A DNA stretch of 64,000 nt from an uncultured Hyphomonadaceae bacterium. GTDB taxonomy: Bacteria; Pseudomonadota; Alphaproteobacteria; Caulobacterales; Hyphomonadaceae. The notes beneath the pieces are model-generated. The model was not told where the DNA came from. It saw nothing but the letters and a program-made list of their open reading frames with translations, and searched no databases. The DNA is taken from contig CAJXOF010000003.1 in assembly GCA_913057945.1 (NCBI GenBank), positions 124,001 to 188,000 on the forward strand, written 5' to 3'. Of this stretch, positions 7,818-17,057 are shown piece by piece. The position numbers were made by a program, and so were the translations under genes. Position 1 is the stretch's first letter, and every line of letters begins with the position of its first letter.

Positions 7818-9263
7818 ATGACCGTACGTGTCGAATCCGCGCCCAGGACGCTCTATGACAAGCTGGTGGATGCGCATACGGTGCGCCCACTGGACGATGA
7901 AGCCCGAGAGGTGCTGCTCTATGTCGATCGGACGGTGCTGAACGAATATACCAGTCCGCAGGCTTTCACCGGTCTGCGCGAAGCCGGGCGACCGGTTGTC
8001 CACCCTGAAGCGGCTCTTGCCGTGGTCGATCACGTAAACTCGACGGAGCCCGGGCGTGCGGAAGATCGTAATGCTGCGAGCCGTGACATTCAGATGGCCT
8101 ACTTCGCTCGCAATTGTGCGGATTACGGCATTGAGCTGTTTGATCTGTTCCACAGCCAACAGGGCATTGAGCATGTGGTCATGCCTGAACTGGGGCTGGT
8201 CTTACCAGGCATGGTGATTGCTGCAGGGGACAGTCACACGACCACTTACGGCGCCTTTGGTGCGCTTGGGTTTGGCATCGGCACGTCGGATATTGAGCAC
8301 ATGCTGGCGACCCAGACATTGGTGTACCGGCGTCTGAGGAACATGAAGATCGAGGTGACAGGGGACCTACCGTTGGGAGTGACAGCCAAAGATCTCATCA
8401 TGGCGGTGATCAGTAAGATTGGTGCATCCGGCGCCAATGGGTTTGCCATCGAATTCGCGGGTTCCACCATTGAGGCGATGTCGATGGAAGGCCGGATGAC
8501 CGTCTGCAATATGGCCGTGGAATGTGGCGCGCGCGGCGCTGTGATTGCGCCGGATGAGACCGCTTTTGCTTATCTTTCGGACAAGCCCCGTGCGCCGAAG
8601 GGAGTTGGACTGTCTGCCGCGCTAAAACACTGGATGAGCCTGACATCGGATCCTGGCGCCAGCTTTGACAAGACCGTTCATCTGGAAGCCCGCGAGATTG
8701 CTCCGATGGTCACTTGGGGCACAAGCCCGGACCAGGCCGGCCCCATAACGGATACAATTCCGGACCCAGAGAAGGAGGTCGACCCTGTGCGTCGGCGCGA
8801 CTATCGCAGAGCGATAGACTATATGGGCCTCGCGCCCGGTCTACCTCTGGCCGATATCCGGATCGACCGTGCTTTTATCGGGTCTTGCACCAATGCCCGT
8901 ATTGAAGATTTGCGTGCCGCTGCCGCCATCCTGAACGGGCGCACGGTCGCGCCCCACGTTAAAGCCCTGGTGGTGCCGGGATCCAGCGAAGTGCGTCGAC
9001 AGGCCGAGCGGGAAGGCATTGCCCGTATCTTTACTGAAGCTGGGTTCGAGTGGCGTCAGTCGGGTTGCTCGATGTGCCTAGCCATGAATGATGACGTTGC
9101 CGCAGCAGGGGAACGGTGTGCCTCCAGCACGAACAGGAACTTCGAGGGGCGGCAGGGCGCTGGCGCACGCACGCACCTGATGAGCCCGGCCATGGTCGCC
9201 GCAGCTGCTGTGATGGGCCATCTTTGCGATGTCCGGACACTGGGAGGCGAAGATGCCGATTGA
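7818..9263 (+). CDS. leuC: LeuC-like 3-isopropylmalate/aconitase-family dehydratase, large subunit
   Basis: The 481-residue protein is an aconitase-superfamily large subunit. It shows the substrate-site segment AAGDSHTTTYGAFGALG near residue 140 and [4Fe-4S] cysteine ligands in FIGSCTNARIED (about residue 356) and GCSMCLA (about 417 and 420). The small subunit follows with an 11-base overlap, as in LeuCD pairs. LeuCD makes 3-isopropylmalate in leucine synthesis, but no leuA or leuB is present, and the transporter and dehydrogenase around it fit a catabolic hydro-lyase acting on another malate- or citrate-like acid. The gene symbol marks the family, not the proven reaction. Confidence 0.85.
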   Translation: MTVRVESAPRTLYDKLVDAHTVRPLDDEAREVLLYVDRTVLNEYTSPQAFTGLREAGRPVVHPEAALAVVDHVNSTEPGRAEDRNAASRDIQMAYFARNCADYGIELFDLFHSQQGIEHVVMPELGLVLPGMVIAAGDSHTTTYGAFGALGFGIGTSDIEHMLATQTLVYRRLRNMKIEVTGDLPLGVTAKDLIMAVISKIGASGANGFAIEFAGSTIEAMSMEGRMTVCNMAVECGARGAVIAPDETAFAYLSDKPRAPKGVGLSAALKHWMSLTSDPGASFDKTVHLEAREIAPMVTWGTSPDQAGPITDTIPDPEKEVDPVRRRDYRRAIDYMGLAPGLPLADIRIDRAFIGSCTNARIEDLRAAAAILNGRTVAPHVKALVVPGSSEVRRQAEREGIARIFTEAGFEWRQSGCSMCLAMNDDVAAAGERCASSTNRNFEGRQGAGARTHLMSPAMVAAAAVMGHLCDVRTLGGEDAD

Positions 9264-9882
9264 GCCCTTCATCCGCCGCACCGCACATATTGCCGCGCTG
9301 CCGGCGGCCAATATCGATACCGATATGATCATGCCGAAGGTCTTCCTGAAGGGCGTGGACAGGAAAGGGTTGGATGCAGGCGTCTTCCATGATCTCCGAT
9401 TTGACGAACAAGGAAGCCCACTGCCTGAATTCGTGCTGAACCGCGCCCCTTGGGACAAGGCGGAGTTCCTTGTGGCAGGGCCGAATTTCGGATGTGGATC
9501 TTCCCGCGAACATGCGGTCTGGGGGCTGCTCCAACTGGGTGTCCGCGCCATCTTCGCCGAATCCTTTGCTGGAATATTCTTCGATAATTGCGCCCGTAAC
9601 GGACTGTTGGCGGTAGAACTTAGCGCCGATAAAATCGCGCATCTCACCTCCCTTGCCGAAGCCGGCGAGAGGATCAGCGTTGATCTGGAGAACCAGAATA
9701 TCTCCGCGTCCCAAGGCGATATCACCTTTCAAATCGATGAACGCCGCCGACACATGCTGATGAATGGACTCGATGCTATCGGGATGACGTTGCAATGGCG
9801 GGAAGACATTGCCGCGTTTCAGGATGCCTATCTGAACACCTGCCCGTGGCTCGTCCCCCCAATGACTGGAAAGACAATATGA
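9253..9882 (+). CDS. leuD: LeuD-like dehydratase, small subunit
   Basis: The 209-residue protein is the swivel-domain subunit matching the gene before it. It has ANIDTDMIMPKVFLK near the N-terminus and GPNFGCGSSREHAVWGL, the typical LeuD signature that holds substrate-binding residues, near residue 80. I chose the ATG at 9253, which has GGAGG upstream and overlaps the end of the large subunit; the open frame extends further upstream without a ribosome site. The stop overlaps the next start (ATGA). The true substrate is uncertain, as for its partner. Confidence 0.85.
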   Translation: MPIEPFIRRTAHIAALPAANIDTDMIMPKVFLKGVDRKGLDAGVFHDLRFDEQGSPLPEFVLNRAPWDKAEFLVAGPNFGCGSSREHAVWGLLQLGVRAIFAESFAGIFFDNCARNGLLAVELSADKIAHLTSLAEAGERISVDLENQNISASQGDITFQIDERRRHMLMNGLDAIGMTLQWREDIAAFQDAYLNTCPWLVPPMTGKTI

Positions 9883-10880
9883 ACTCCCCGATCCGCAAAG
9901 TTGTTGTGACACAGAAATTCTTCGACGAGGAAGCGATTGCTTTTCTGGAGTCCAAAGGATGTGAGGTCGACATCGCCCCATTGCCCGAAGGCAAGGGGGA
10001 GGCGGATCTGGATGTGGATGATATTTGCCAGCTGCTTGCCGGGGCAGGCGGCTGGATCGTCGGTCACGCCCGCGTTACACGCGAAGTTCTGGAGGCCCTG
10101 CCGGACCTTGCGATCATATCCCGGCGCGGCGTCGGATATGAAAAGGTCGATACCGTGGCGGCAGAGACGCTCGGCAAGGTCGTCACAATCGCTGCAGGGG
10201 GGAATAATGACTCCGTGGCCGACCAGGTGATTGGCATGATGATCAGTCTGGGACGCCGCTTTCGGGAGGCGCAGAGAGCGATGAATGCCGGAAAATGGAA
10301 TATTCTGGTAGGCACTGAGCTTTTCCGGAAAACGGTTGGCATCATCGGCTTCGGCCGTATCGGGCGGAGTCTTGCTCAGCGGTTGCAAGGCTTTGACGCA
10401 GAGATCCTGGTCTGCACTCCCCGTCTGGCCAGCGCGGATATCGATGCGTTCGGGTTGAAACACGTGGATTTCGAAACGCTTCTGGAGCGTTCGGACTATA
10501 TTTCGGTCCATGCGCCGCTCACGCCGGAAACCCGGCACATTATTGATGCTGATGCACTTGCCAGGATGAAACCCGGCGCGGCGATTATCAACACTGCGCG
10601 TGGGGGGCTTGTGGATGACCGCGCCCTGCTTGCGGCTCTGCAAGCTGGCCAGCTCCTTGGCGCCGGGCTCGACGTGTTCGAGAGCGAGGCTGATCCCACG
10701 AGTATGCCGGTCACAGAGGCCTTGATTGACCTGCCTAACGTGATCGCCGCACCCCATTCAGGCGCGTCGACTCATGAGGCACTCCAACGTACCAATATGA
10801 TCGCTGCCCAGTGTGTCGTGGATGTGCTCGACGGGAAGGTGCCCTCTATGGGCCAATGCGTGGCGGACGGGCGGAAATGA
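9879..10880 (+). CDS. D-2-hydroxyacid dehydrogenase (phosphoglycerate dehydrogenase-like)
   Basis: The 333-residue NAD(P)-dependent enzyme has the split catalytic/nucleotide-binding layout of the D-isomer-specific 2-hydroxyacid dehydrogenases: a Rossmann motif VGIIGFGRIGRSLA near residue 150, the substrate-binding arginine in NTARGGLVDD, the glutamate-containing GAGLDVFE region and the catalytic histidine in APHSGAST. It oxidises or reduces a 2-hydroxy/2-oxo acid. The ATG overlaps the LeuD stop in ATGA. It lacks the C-terminal ACT domain of many serine-pathway enzymes, so a catabolic role with the LeuCD-like pair is more likely than serine synthesis. Confidence 0.88.
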   Translation: MNSPIRKVVVTQKFFDEEAIAFLESKGCEVDIAPLPEGKGEADLDVDDICQLLAGAGGWIVGHARVTREVLEALPDLAIISRRGVGYEKVDTVAAETLGKVVTIAAGGNNDSVADQVIGMMISLGRRFREAQRAMNAGKWNILVGTELFRKTVGIIGFGRIGRSLAQRLQGFDAEILVCTPRLASADIDAFGLKHVDFETLLERSDYISVHAPLTPETRHIIDADALARMKPGAAIINTARGGLVDDRALLAALQAGQLLGAGLDVFESEADPTSMPVTEALIDLPNVIAAPHSGASTHEALQRTNMIAAQCVVDVLDGKVPSMGQCVADGRK

Positions 10881-11128
10881 GAAGCTCTGGCTGAGGTGCC
10901 GCGGGGCGGCGCGCGATTTGAACGCTCTCTGGGACCTTCTCGCCCGTGTAAAATGGAGACATGCTCGTATTTGTCTGATGACCCAGCTGGGGCTACCCGC
11001 AGGTCAGAAAACAGGTCTGACAACACCGGTCTCTCAACCCTGCCCGATAATCGGGCCTAGCGAAGATGTGAGGACTTTAACCGTCGATTATAACTGGATA
11101 CTAAGGCCCGCTAGGGTAAACGATCCCT
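10881..11128. other. Intergenic region with two inverted repeats before RND operon
   Basis: No gene is seen in these 248 bases. GTCAGA at 11003-11008 is mirrored by TCTGAC at 11016-11021, and GCCCGAT at 11042-11048 by ATCGGGC at 11050-11056. Either could be an operator for the efflux operon, and the second could act as a terminator stem for the upstream operon, though no T-run follows. No regulator gene lies next to the efflux genes. Confidence 0.4.
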
Positions 11129-12556
11129 ATGAGATGTGTCTATTATCCAGCTTCTTTGGGTATTGTTGCCATTGTTCTGGCGGGCTGCGCGACTGCGCCT
11201 CCTGCTCCGACAATGCCGGATGTGCCGGTTGAGGGAGCGTATCTGTCAGAGACTCTGAGCCTGAGCCTCAAGGTCGACTGGTGGAAACAGTTTGACGATC
11301 CGACGCTGGATGCCCTGATCGAGCAGTCCTTATCCGCAAACAAGTCACTCGAGCAGGCAGCCGCAAACATACGAGTTGCCGAAGCGCTTGTGGCGGGCGC
11401 TCGACTTGACCGAAGTTATTCTGTCTTCACCGCGCTCGACGGAGATATTGGGCGAACCGCGCGACCAGGCCAGGATGTGAATGTCTCGGTTCAGGGCGAG
11501 CTTGGCGCGAGTTGGGAATTCGATGCCTTCGGGCGAATTGAAGCTCAAATTGCGGCGGCTGAATTTGATATCGAAGAGGCACGCCAGGCGCGCCGGGATA
11601 TCGCGGTAATCGTTGTGAGCGAAACAGCGCTGAATTATGTGCAATTGCGCGGGGCGCAAAGGCGTCTTGCGGTCGCCCGGAAGAATGCTGATACCCAATC
11701 CGAGGGATTGGATCTGTTGCAGATGCTTTTCGACAATGGTCGGGCAACCCGGCTGGATATGGAGCGGGCAGAGGCGCAGTATCGCACAACCCTTGCCTCG
11801 CTTCCTCGCTATGAGGCCGCAATCCAGTCCTCCAGAAGCGCGCTCGCCGCGCTGATCGGACAGCCGGCGAATGCGCCCTCCGGCCTCGTGAGTGAGTTGG
11901 TTTCCGGCGCCGACGATATCCCGGAACATCGCGGTGCGATCATGACGGGATCGGTTGAAGACCTCGTCCGCCGCCGTCCGGACATCCGCGGTGCTGAAGC
12001 GGCGATAGCGCGCCAATTGGCGCTCGGTGAAGCTGCGCGTGCGGATTTGTTCCCTACGATAACCGTAAACGCGAACGTGCTGGCGCTCTTTGATGATACC
12101 AATGATATTGGCGACCTGACGAGCTTCGGATTCGGAATTGGCCCATCCATAAGGTGGGCTGGGCCCGACCTCAGGCGGGTCCGAGCGAACATTGAGGCTT
12201 CGGATGCCCGTAGCGAGGCGGTGATTGCGCAATATGAACAGACAGTGTTGAATGCGCTCAGCGAAGTCGAATCCGCTCTCTCGGAATACACGAATGAGTT
12301 GAAGCGACGCGATGATCTGCAAAGGGCGGCGGCATCAGCGCAGCGCGCGATTGAACTTGCACGCTTGCGGTTCGAAGAAGGTCTCGACGATTATCTGGAT
12401 GTGCTCGAAGCTCAGAGAACTTTGTTGACGGCGGAAGATCAATTGGCCGAAAGCCGACTTCAATCATCCAATCGGGCCATCGCAGCGTATCGAGCGCTGG
12501 GTGGAATAGAAATGCCGGACGAGTATGGGGTGACCCCTGCCATCGCGTTGGAATAG
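11129..12556 (+). CDS. Efflux outer-membrane lipoprotein, NodT/OprM family
   Basis: The 475-residue protein is the outer-membrane channel of a tripartite RND pump. A signal peptide ends in a lipobox with cysteine 20 (VLAGC), followed by DWWKQFDDPTLDALIEQSL, the usual start of the mature family. Two OEP repeats follow, with a VRRRPDIRGAEAAI segment and long coiled-coil helices near the C-terminus. It is the first gene of a three-gene operon with two-base spacing to the adaptor. In most RND operons the channel comes last, so this channel-adaptor-pump order is slightly uncommon. Confidence 0.93.
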   Translation: MRCVYYPASLGIVAIVLAGCATAPPAPTMPDVPVEGAYLSETLSLSLKVDWWKQFDDPTLDALIEQSLSANKSLEQAAANIRVAEALVAGARLDRSYSVFTALDGDIGRTARPGQDVNVSVQGELGASWEFDAFGRIEAQIAAAEFDIEEARQARRDIAVIVVSETALNYVQLRGAQRRLAVARKNADTQSEGLDLLQMLFDNGRATRLDMERAEAQYRTTLASLPRYEAAIQSSRSALAALIGQPANAPSGLVSELVSGADDIPEHRGAIMTGSVEDLVRRRPDIRGAEAAIARQLALGEAARADLFPTITVNANVLALFDDTNDIGDLTSFGFGIGPSIRWAGPDLRRVRANIEASDARSEAVIAQYEQTVLNALSEVESALSEYTNELKRRDDLQRAAASAQRAIELARLRFEEGLDDYLDVLEAQRTLLTAEDQLAESRLQSSNRAIAAYRALGGIEMPDEYGVTPAIALE

Positions 12557-12558
12557 AT

Positions 12559-13662
12559 ATGTTATTGAGAAATTTGCCTTTCGTATTGGTCGCTTTGGTT
12601 CTTTCCGCGCTGCCCGCCTATAGTCAAGGCGGTGGCCCGGCGAGTGTGTTTGTCGAGCCGGTTCAGGAGCGCAGCTTTGCGATGAGGATTGAGGCGTTGG
12701 GCACGCTCGAGCCCAATGAGCAAGTCGACCTGACCTTGAATGCGGCCGACCGCGTGCGGGCGATTTATTTCGATGACGGAGACCGTGTGAAGCAGGGCAA
12801 GACCTTGCTCTCCCTCGCGCAGCGTGAACAGGCCGCTCTTGTTGAGGCAGCGGAAGCAACGCTTGATGAAGCGCGGCGCCAGCAGGAAAGGCTCGCGCGT
12901 CTGGCCGACCAACAAGCTGTTTCCCAGTCCGAACTAGACCAGGCCAATCGTAATCTGGACAGCGCTGCTGCGCAGTTGCGTGCGGTACAGTCACGTCAGC
13001 GGGATCGTGTGCTGGTCGCTCCATTCGATGGGGTGCTTGGCTTTCGCATGGTCAGCGTGGGGTCTTATGTCAAACCTGGCGATGTCGTGGCGCGCCTGAT
13101 TGATGATAGCGAGATGAATCTGGATTTTTCCGTACCCTCGACCTACCTGCGAACCTTGGCAAAGGGGACGGCGATTGAGGCCAGGACAGACGACCTGCCC
13201 AGGGAAATCTTTACCGGCACTGTTGCCTCCATCGACAATGCAATCGATCCGGTGACACGTTCGGTTCGTGTGCGTGCAACATTGCCCAACCCGGATCGTG
13301 TTCTGATATCGGGAATGTTTGTGCAGGTAACCTTGGTGGCAGATCCGCGACAAGCCTTGTCGGTTCCGGAAGAGGCCATACAGCCGGTTGGACCTCGCAC
13401 CTTTGTGTTTGTGGTTGAAGCGGAGGGAGACCAACTGGTCGCTCGCCGAAAGGAAGTGACGCTTGGGCTGCGCCAAGAGGGTCATGTAGAGGTGCTGTCT
13501 GGTTTAATGGCGGGCGAGAATGTCATTACCGAGGGTATTATTCGCGTTCGGGAAGGTGCCGCCGTAGAGGTCCGTGACCAGTCAATGCTGCTTCCCAAGG
13601 CGGTGAGTGGCAAGAATGGCAGTGGCGGCACGGCAGGATCTGCTGCCTCTTCGGGCCGCTAG
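12559..13662 (+). CDS. RND efflux periplasmic adaptor (membrane fusion protein)
   Basis: The 367-residue protein has a signal peptide, a lipoyl-like half motif (GDRVKQGKTLLSL), an alpha-helical hairpin around residues 85-150, the second half of the lipoyl domain (VLVAPFDGVLGFRMVSVGSYVKPGD) and a beta-barrel domain. It bridges the inner-membrane pump and the outer-membrane channel. The C-terminal tail is rich in glycine, serine and alanine. It lies between the channel and the pump with two-base gaps, so the three are one operon. The cargo is unknown. Confidence 0.93.
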   Translation: MLLRNLPFVLVALVLSALPAYSQGGGPASVFVEPVQERSFAMRIEALGTLEPNEQVDLTLNAADRVRAIYFDDGDRVKQGKTLLSLAQREQAALVEAAEATLDEARRQQERLARLADQQAVSQSELDQANRNLDSAAAQLRAVQSRQRDRVLVAPFDGVLGFRMVSVGSYVKPGDVVARLIDDSEMNLDFSVPSTYLRTLAKGTAIEARTDDLPREIFTGTVASIDNAIDPVTRSVRVRATLPNPDRVLISGMFVQVTLVADPRQALSVPEEAIQPVGPRTFVFVVEAEGDQLVARRKEVTLGLRQEGHVEVLSGLMAGENVITEGIIRVREGAAVEVRDQSMLLPKAVSGKNGSGGTAGSAASSGR

Positions 13663-13664
13663 CT

Positions 13665-16600
13665 ATGTTGCTGTCGGATACATCGATCAAGCGCCCCGTA
13701 TTTGCATCGGTGCTGGCGCTTATTCTCGTGATCTTCGGCATGGTCGCTTTTGATCGCCTGCCCTTGAGAGAATATCCGGATATCGATGCGCCGATTGTCT
13801 CCATCAATACGAGTTATCCGGGGGCATCTGCGAGTGTCGTAGAGACACGTATCACCCAAATTATTGAAGATCGTATCGCGGGTGTTGAAGGCATTCGCTA
13901 CATCGATTCCAATTCGAGCGATGGCCGCTCGCGCATAAGCGTGGAGTTCGGGATCGATCAGGACATTGATGTGGCCGCGAACGATATCCGCGACCGGATT
14001 TCGGGCGTGCTTGATAATCTTCCGGAAGATACCGACCCGCCAGAAGTCGAAAAAGCCGACTCCAATGATGACGTCATCATCTGGTTGAACCTTGCCAGTG
14101 AGGCAATGACTACTCCGGAACTGTCTGATTACGCTCAACGATATCTGGTCGACCGGTTCTCCGCCCTTGATGGTGTTGCGCGCGTGCGGGTGGGCGGTTC
14201 ACGAGACTATGCGCTCCGGGTCTGGATTGACCGCCGAGCATTGGCGGCACGCAACCTGACGGTGGCCGAGATCGAGCGGGCATTGCGTAGCGAGAATATC
14301 GAAGCGCCGGCAGGCAGCCTTGAATCCGAGAAACGCACATTCACCGTACGTATTGACCGCACCTTCAAGACGCCAGAGGAATTTTCCGCCCTGGTGATCG
14401 CCGAGGGAGATGACGGATATTTGGTGCGGTTGGGAGACGTGGCGCGGGTTGAGCGTGGCACGGTTGAAGACCGCAATATGTTCCGGGGCAACGGTGTTCC
14501 AATGGTCGGGCTCGGCATCATCAAGCAATCAACCGCCAATACGGTCGAAGTTGCAGCCGGAGCACGGGAACTTGCCGACCGACTGAACGAAACGCTTCCG
14601 GAAGGCATGGTGATTGCGCGGAGTTTCGACAGTTCGGTGTTCATCGATGCGTCCATACGCGAAGTCTACATGACGCTGGCCATCGCGGTGGCGTTGGTGA
14701 CCTTGGTGATATTCATGTTCTTGGGCAGTGTTCGGGCGACCATCATTCCGGCCATCACAGTGCCTATTTCAATTATCGCGACATTCATCGTGCTCTATGC
14801 GCTCGGCCTGTCAGTCAATTTGCTGACGCTGCTTGCGCTTGTTCTCGCAATCGGACTTGTCGTGGATGATGCGATTGTCGTGCTGGAGAACATTGTTCGT
14901 CGCATCGAGGAAGAAGGTGAGACGCCGCTCGTTGCCGCATTTCGGGGCACGCGGCAGGTTGGCTTTGCGGTCGTGGCCACGACCCTCGTGCTGATCGCGG
15001 TGTTTGTCCCGATCACGTTCATGCAGGGCGACGTCGGGCGCTTGTTCACGGAATTTGCCCTGACCATGGCCGCCGCCGTCGCATTCTCCAGCATCCTCGC
15101 CCTGACGCTGGCACCCATGCTTGCCTCCAAGCTCCTGAAGCGGGAGAAGAGTACCGGACTGTTCGCGGCCATGCCCAATGCCATCGATCGGGGATTCGGT
15201 CGTCTCCGCGCCGGATATGGCTGGATGCTGGACCGTCTGATCATGAGGCCAATTGTAGTGGGCCTCATTCTGCTCGGTCTTTTTGCAGGGGCTTACGGCC
15301 TGTCGCAGACCATTGAGCAGGAATATGTCCCGGTCGAAGATCGTGGGGCATTTTTCGTAAGCATTCGCGGGCCTGAAGGGGCGTCCTATGAATACATGGA
15401 ACGCTATATGGATGAAATCGAGCGCCGATTGATTCCGTATACAGAGAGTGGTGAGGTGAGCCGTCTCTTGTTGCGGGCGCCCGGTTTTGGCAGTTCCTCC
15501 TTCAATCAGGGTTTCGTTGTTGTCGTGCTGGATGACTGGGGCAGGCGTCGACCGGCGAATGACATCATTGCTGAGGTAAATGGTAAGCTGTCCGACCTGC
15601 CAGGCATTCGGGCATTCGCCATCATGCGGCAAGGGCTGGGCGGGGGCACTGGCAAGCCAGTGCAATTTGTCCTCGGCGGGCCTTCCTACGAAGTACTGAC
15701 GGAATGGCGAGACCAGTTCATCACGGCGCTTGAAGAGGACAATCCAGGCCTTGTCGACATTGACTGGGACTACAAGGAGACCCAGCCGCAATACCGGATT
15801 CAGGTGGACTATGATCGCGCGGCTGATCTCGGTGTGACGGTGACCGATATCGGGGTGACACTTCAGACCATGCTCGGCTCTCGGCGCGTGACCACGTATA
15901 TTGATGATGGCGAAGAATATGATGTCATCCTCGAAGGCATGAGATCGGAGCAGAACACACCGAATGATATCCAGAATATCTATGTGCGCTCGGCTCGGTC
16001 GGGCGAGCTGATCCCATTGTCCAATCTGGTGACAATTCGTCCGATTGCGGATAGCCCGACTTTGAACCGGTACAACCGGGTGCGGGCAATCACCATTGAG
16101 GCGGGGCTTGCAGAGGGTGCGTCGCTCGGCACCGTGCTCGACGCCATGCAGGCCAAGGCCCGCGAAGTGTTGCCGCAGGAGGCCACATTGGACTTCAAGG
16201 GGCAATCCCTCGATTTCAAGACGTCTGGCCAGTCACTCATATTCGTATTCATCACGGGCCTGGTGATCGTATTCCTCGTGCTTGCCGCGCAATTCGAAAG
16301 CTACCGTCACCCAATCATTATCATGTTGTGCGTACCCGCCACACTGGCCGGAGGGATGCTTGGTATCTGGCTGACGGGAAACTCCCTGAATATCTACACG
16401 CAGATTGGTCTGATCATGCTGATTGGCTTGGCGGCCAAGAATGGCATCCTGATCGTGGAGTTCGCGAACCAGCTGCGTGATGAAGGCCGACCCTTTTACG
16501 AGGCCATCAAGGAAGCATCGCTCGCGCGCTTCAGGCCAATCGTGATGACGAGTTTGACCACGGCTGCCGGGGCGCTCCCGCTGATCCTGTCGAGCGGGGC

Positions 16601-16793
16601 CGGTGCGGAAACGCGATCTGCGATTGGCATCCTGATCCTGTTCGGAGTCATAGCGGCCGCTCTGGTGACGGTGTTGTTCGTGCCGACGGCCTACGCGTTA
16701 ATCGCGCGTGGGTCTGGTTCTCCTAATGATGTGGCTAACAGGCTCGAATCCGAAAGCCGCGAGGCGGACGGCTCGGCCATACATGCCGAATAG
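13665..16793 (+). CDS. RND efflux permease, AcrB/MexF-like (HAE1 family)
   Basis: The 1042-residue inner-membrane pump has the full RND layout: a first transmembrane helix after TSIKRPVFASVLALI, a large periplasmic loop, a cluster of helices containing GLVVDDAIVVLENI with the paired aspartates of the proton relay, a second periplasmic loop, and a second helix cluster with GLAAKNGILIVEFANQLR. Its length is normal for the family. It uses the proton gradient to expel compounds captured in the periplasm or inner leaflet. Aromatic or organic-acid intermediates from the neighbouring pathways are possible cargo, but this is not shown. Confidence 0.94.
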   Translation: MLLSDTSIKRPVFASVLALILVIFGMVAFDRLPLREYPDIDAPIVSINTSYPGASASVVETRITQIIEDRIAGVEGIRYIDSNSSDGRSRISVEFGIDQDIDVAANDIRDRISGVLDNLPEDTDPPEVEKADSNDDVIIWLNLASEAMTTPELSDYAQRYLVDRFSALDGVARVRVGGSRDYALRVWIDRRALAARNLTVAEIERALRSENIEAPAGSLESEKRTFTVRIDRTFKTPEEFSALVIAEGDDGYLVRLGDVARVERGTVEDRNMFRGNGVPMVGLGIIKQSTANTVEVAAGARELADRLNETLPEGMVIARSFDSSVFIDASIREVYMTLAIAVALVTLVIFMFLGSVRATIIPAITVPISIIATFIVLYALGLSVNLLTLLALVLAIGLVVDDAIVVLENIVRRIEEEGETPLVAAFRGTRQVGFAVVATTLVLIAVFVPITFMQGDVGRLFTEFALTMAAAVAFSSILALTLAPMLASKLLKREKSTGLFAAMPNAIDRGFGRLRAGYGWMLDRLIMRPIVVGLILLGLFAGAYGLSQTIEQEYVPVEDRGAFFVSIRGPEGASYEYMERYMDEIERRLIPYTESGEVSRLLLRAPGFGSSSFNQGFVVVVLDDWGRRRPANDIIAEVNGKLSDLPGIRAFAIMRQGLGGGTGKPVQFVLGGPSYEVLTEWRDQFITALEEDNPGLVDIDWDYKETQPQYRIQVDYDRAADLGVTVTDIGVTLQTMLGSRRVTTYIDDGEEYDVILEGMRSEQNTPNDIQNIYVRSARSGELIPLSNLVTIRPIADSPTLNRYNRVRAITIEAGLAEGASLGTVLDAMQAKAREVLPQEATLDFKGQSLDFKTSGQSLIFVFITGLVIVFLVLAAQFESYRHPIIIMLCVPATLAGGMLGIWLTGNSLNIYTQIGLIMLIGLAAKNGILIVEFANQLRDEGRPFYEAIKEASLARFRPIVMTSLTTAAGALPLILSSGAGAETRSAIGILILFGVIAAALVTVLFVPTAYALIARGSGSPNDVANRLESESREADGSAIHAE

Positions 16794-16812
16794 ACATCGT
16801 TGTTAGCCGAGG

Positions 16813-16837
16813 GGGTGAGATTGTGGAGCATTCACCC
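16813..16837. promoter_or_regulatory. Stem-loop after RND permease
   Basis: GGGTGA at 16813-16818 pairs with TCACCC at 16832-16837 around a 13-base loop, 20 bases after the permease stop. It has no T-run, so it is a weak or Rho-assisted terminator at best. Confidence 0.35.
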
Positions 16838-16979
16838 GCAATATCCAGGTCACGGCATCGCTTCTCCTGAAGGCATAGCTCTCAGCTATTCGATGGCGAT
16901 AGCTCGGTGGGAAAAGGGCGAGTCCACCTTCGTCCCGAAGGACGATTGGGCGCATCTAATAATAACTCTATTCAAATAG
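16815..16979 (+). CDS. Possible small ORF or gene fragment (54 aa)
   Basis: A GTG-started frame encodes 54 residues beginning MRLWSIHPQY. That start resembles the first residues of pyrimidine-dimer DNA glycosylase-type proteins, but the rest does not clearly follow that family, so this may be a decayed fragment or a chance frame. The start codon touches the GAGGGGG run without normal spacing and lies in a hairpin stem, both against active translation. The rest of the 264-base gap before the TonB receptor is AT-rich and probably holds its promoter. Confidence 0.2.
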   Translation: MRLWSIHPQYPGHGIASPEGIALSYSMAIARWEKGESTFVPKDDWAHLIITLFK

Positions 16980-17057
16980 ATTAATCAAATATACTCTCAC
17001 CATATGCCTGGGCCAGAGACTCGGGGTGAAAATGGACTACTGGGAGGAAACATAACA

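Noticed and set aside
7818..9882. Assignment of the LeuCD-like genes to leucine biosynthesis.
   Set aside because: No leuA or leuB is adjacent and the operon includes a sugar-type carrier and a 2-hydroxyacid dehydrogenase, so only the family is claimed.
14811..16205. A 464-codon minus-strand open frame inside the RND pump gene.
   Set aside because: The plus strand encodes an intact RND permease; the antisense product is rich in arginine, histidine and proline and is a by-product.
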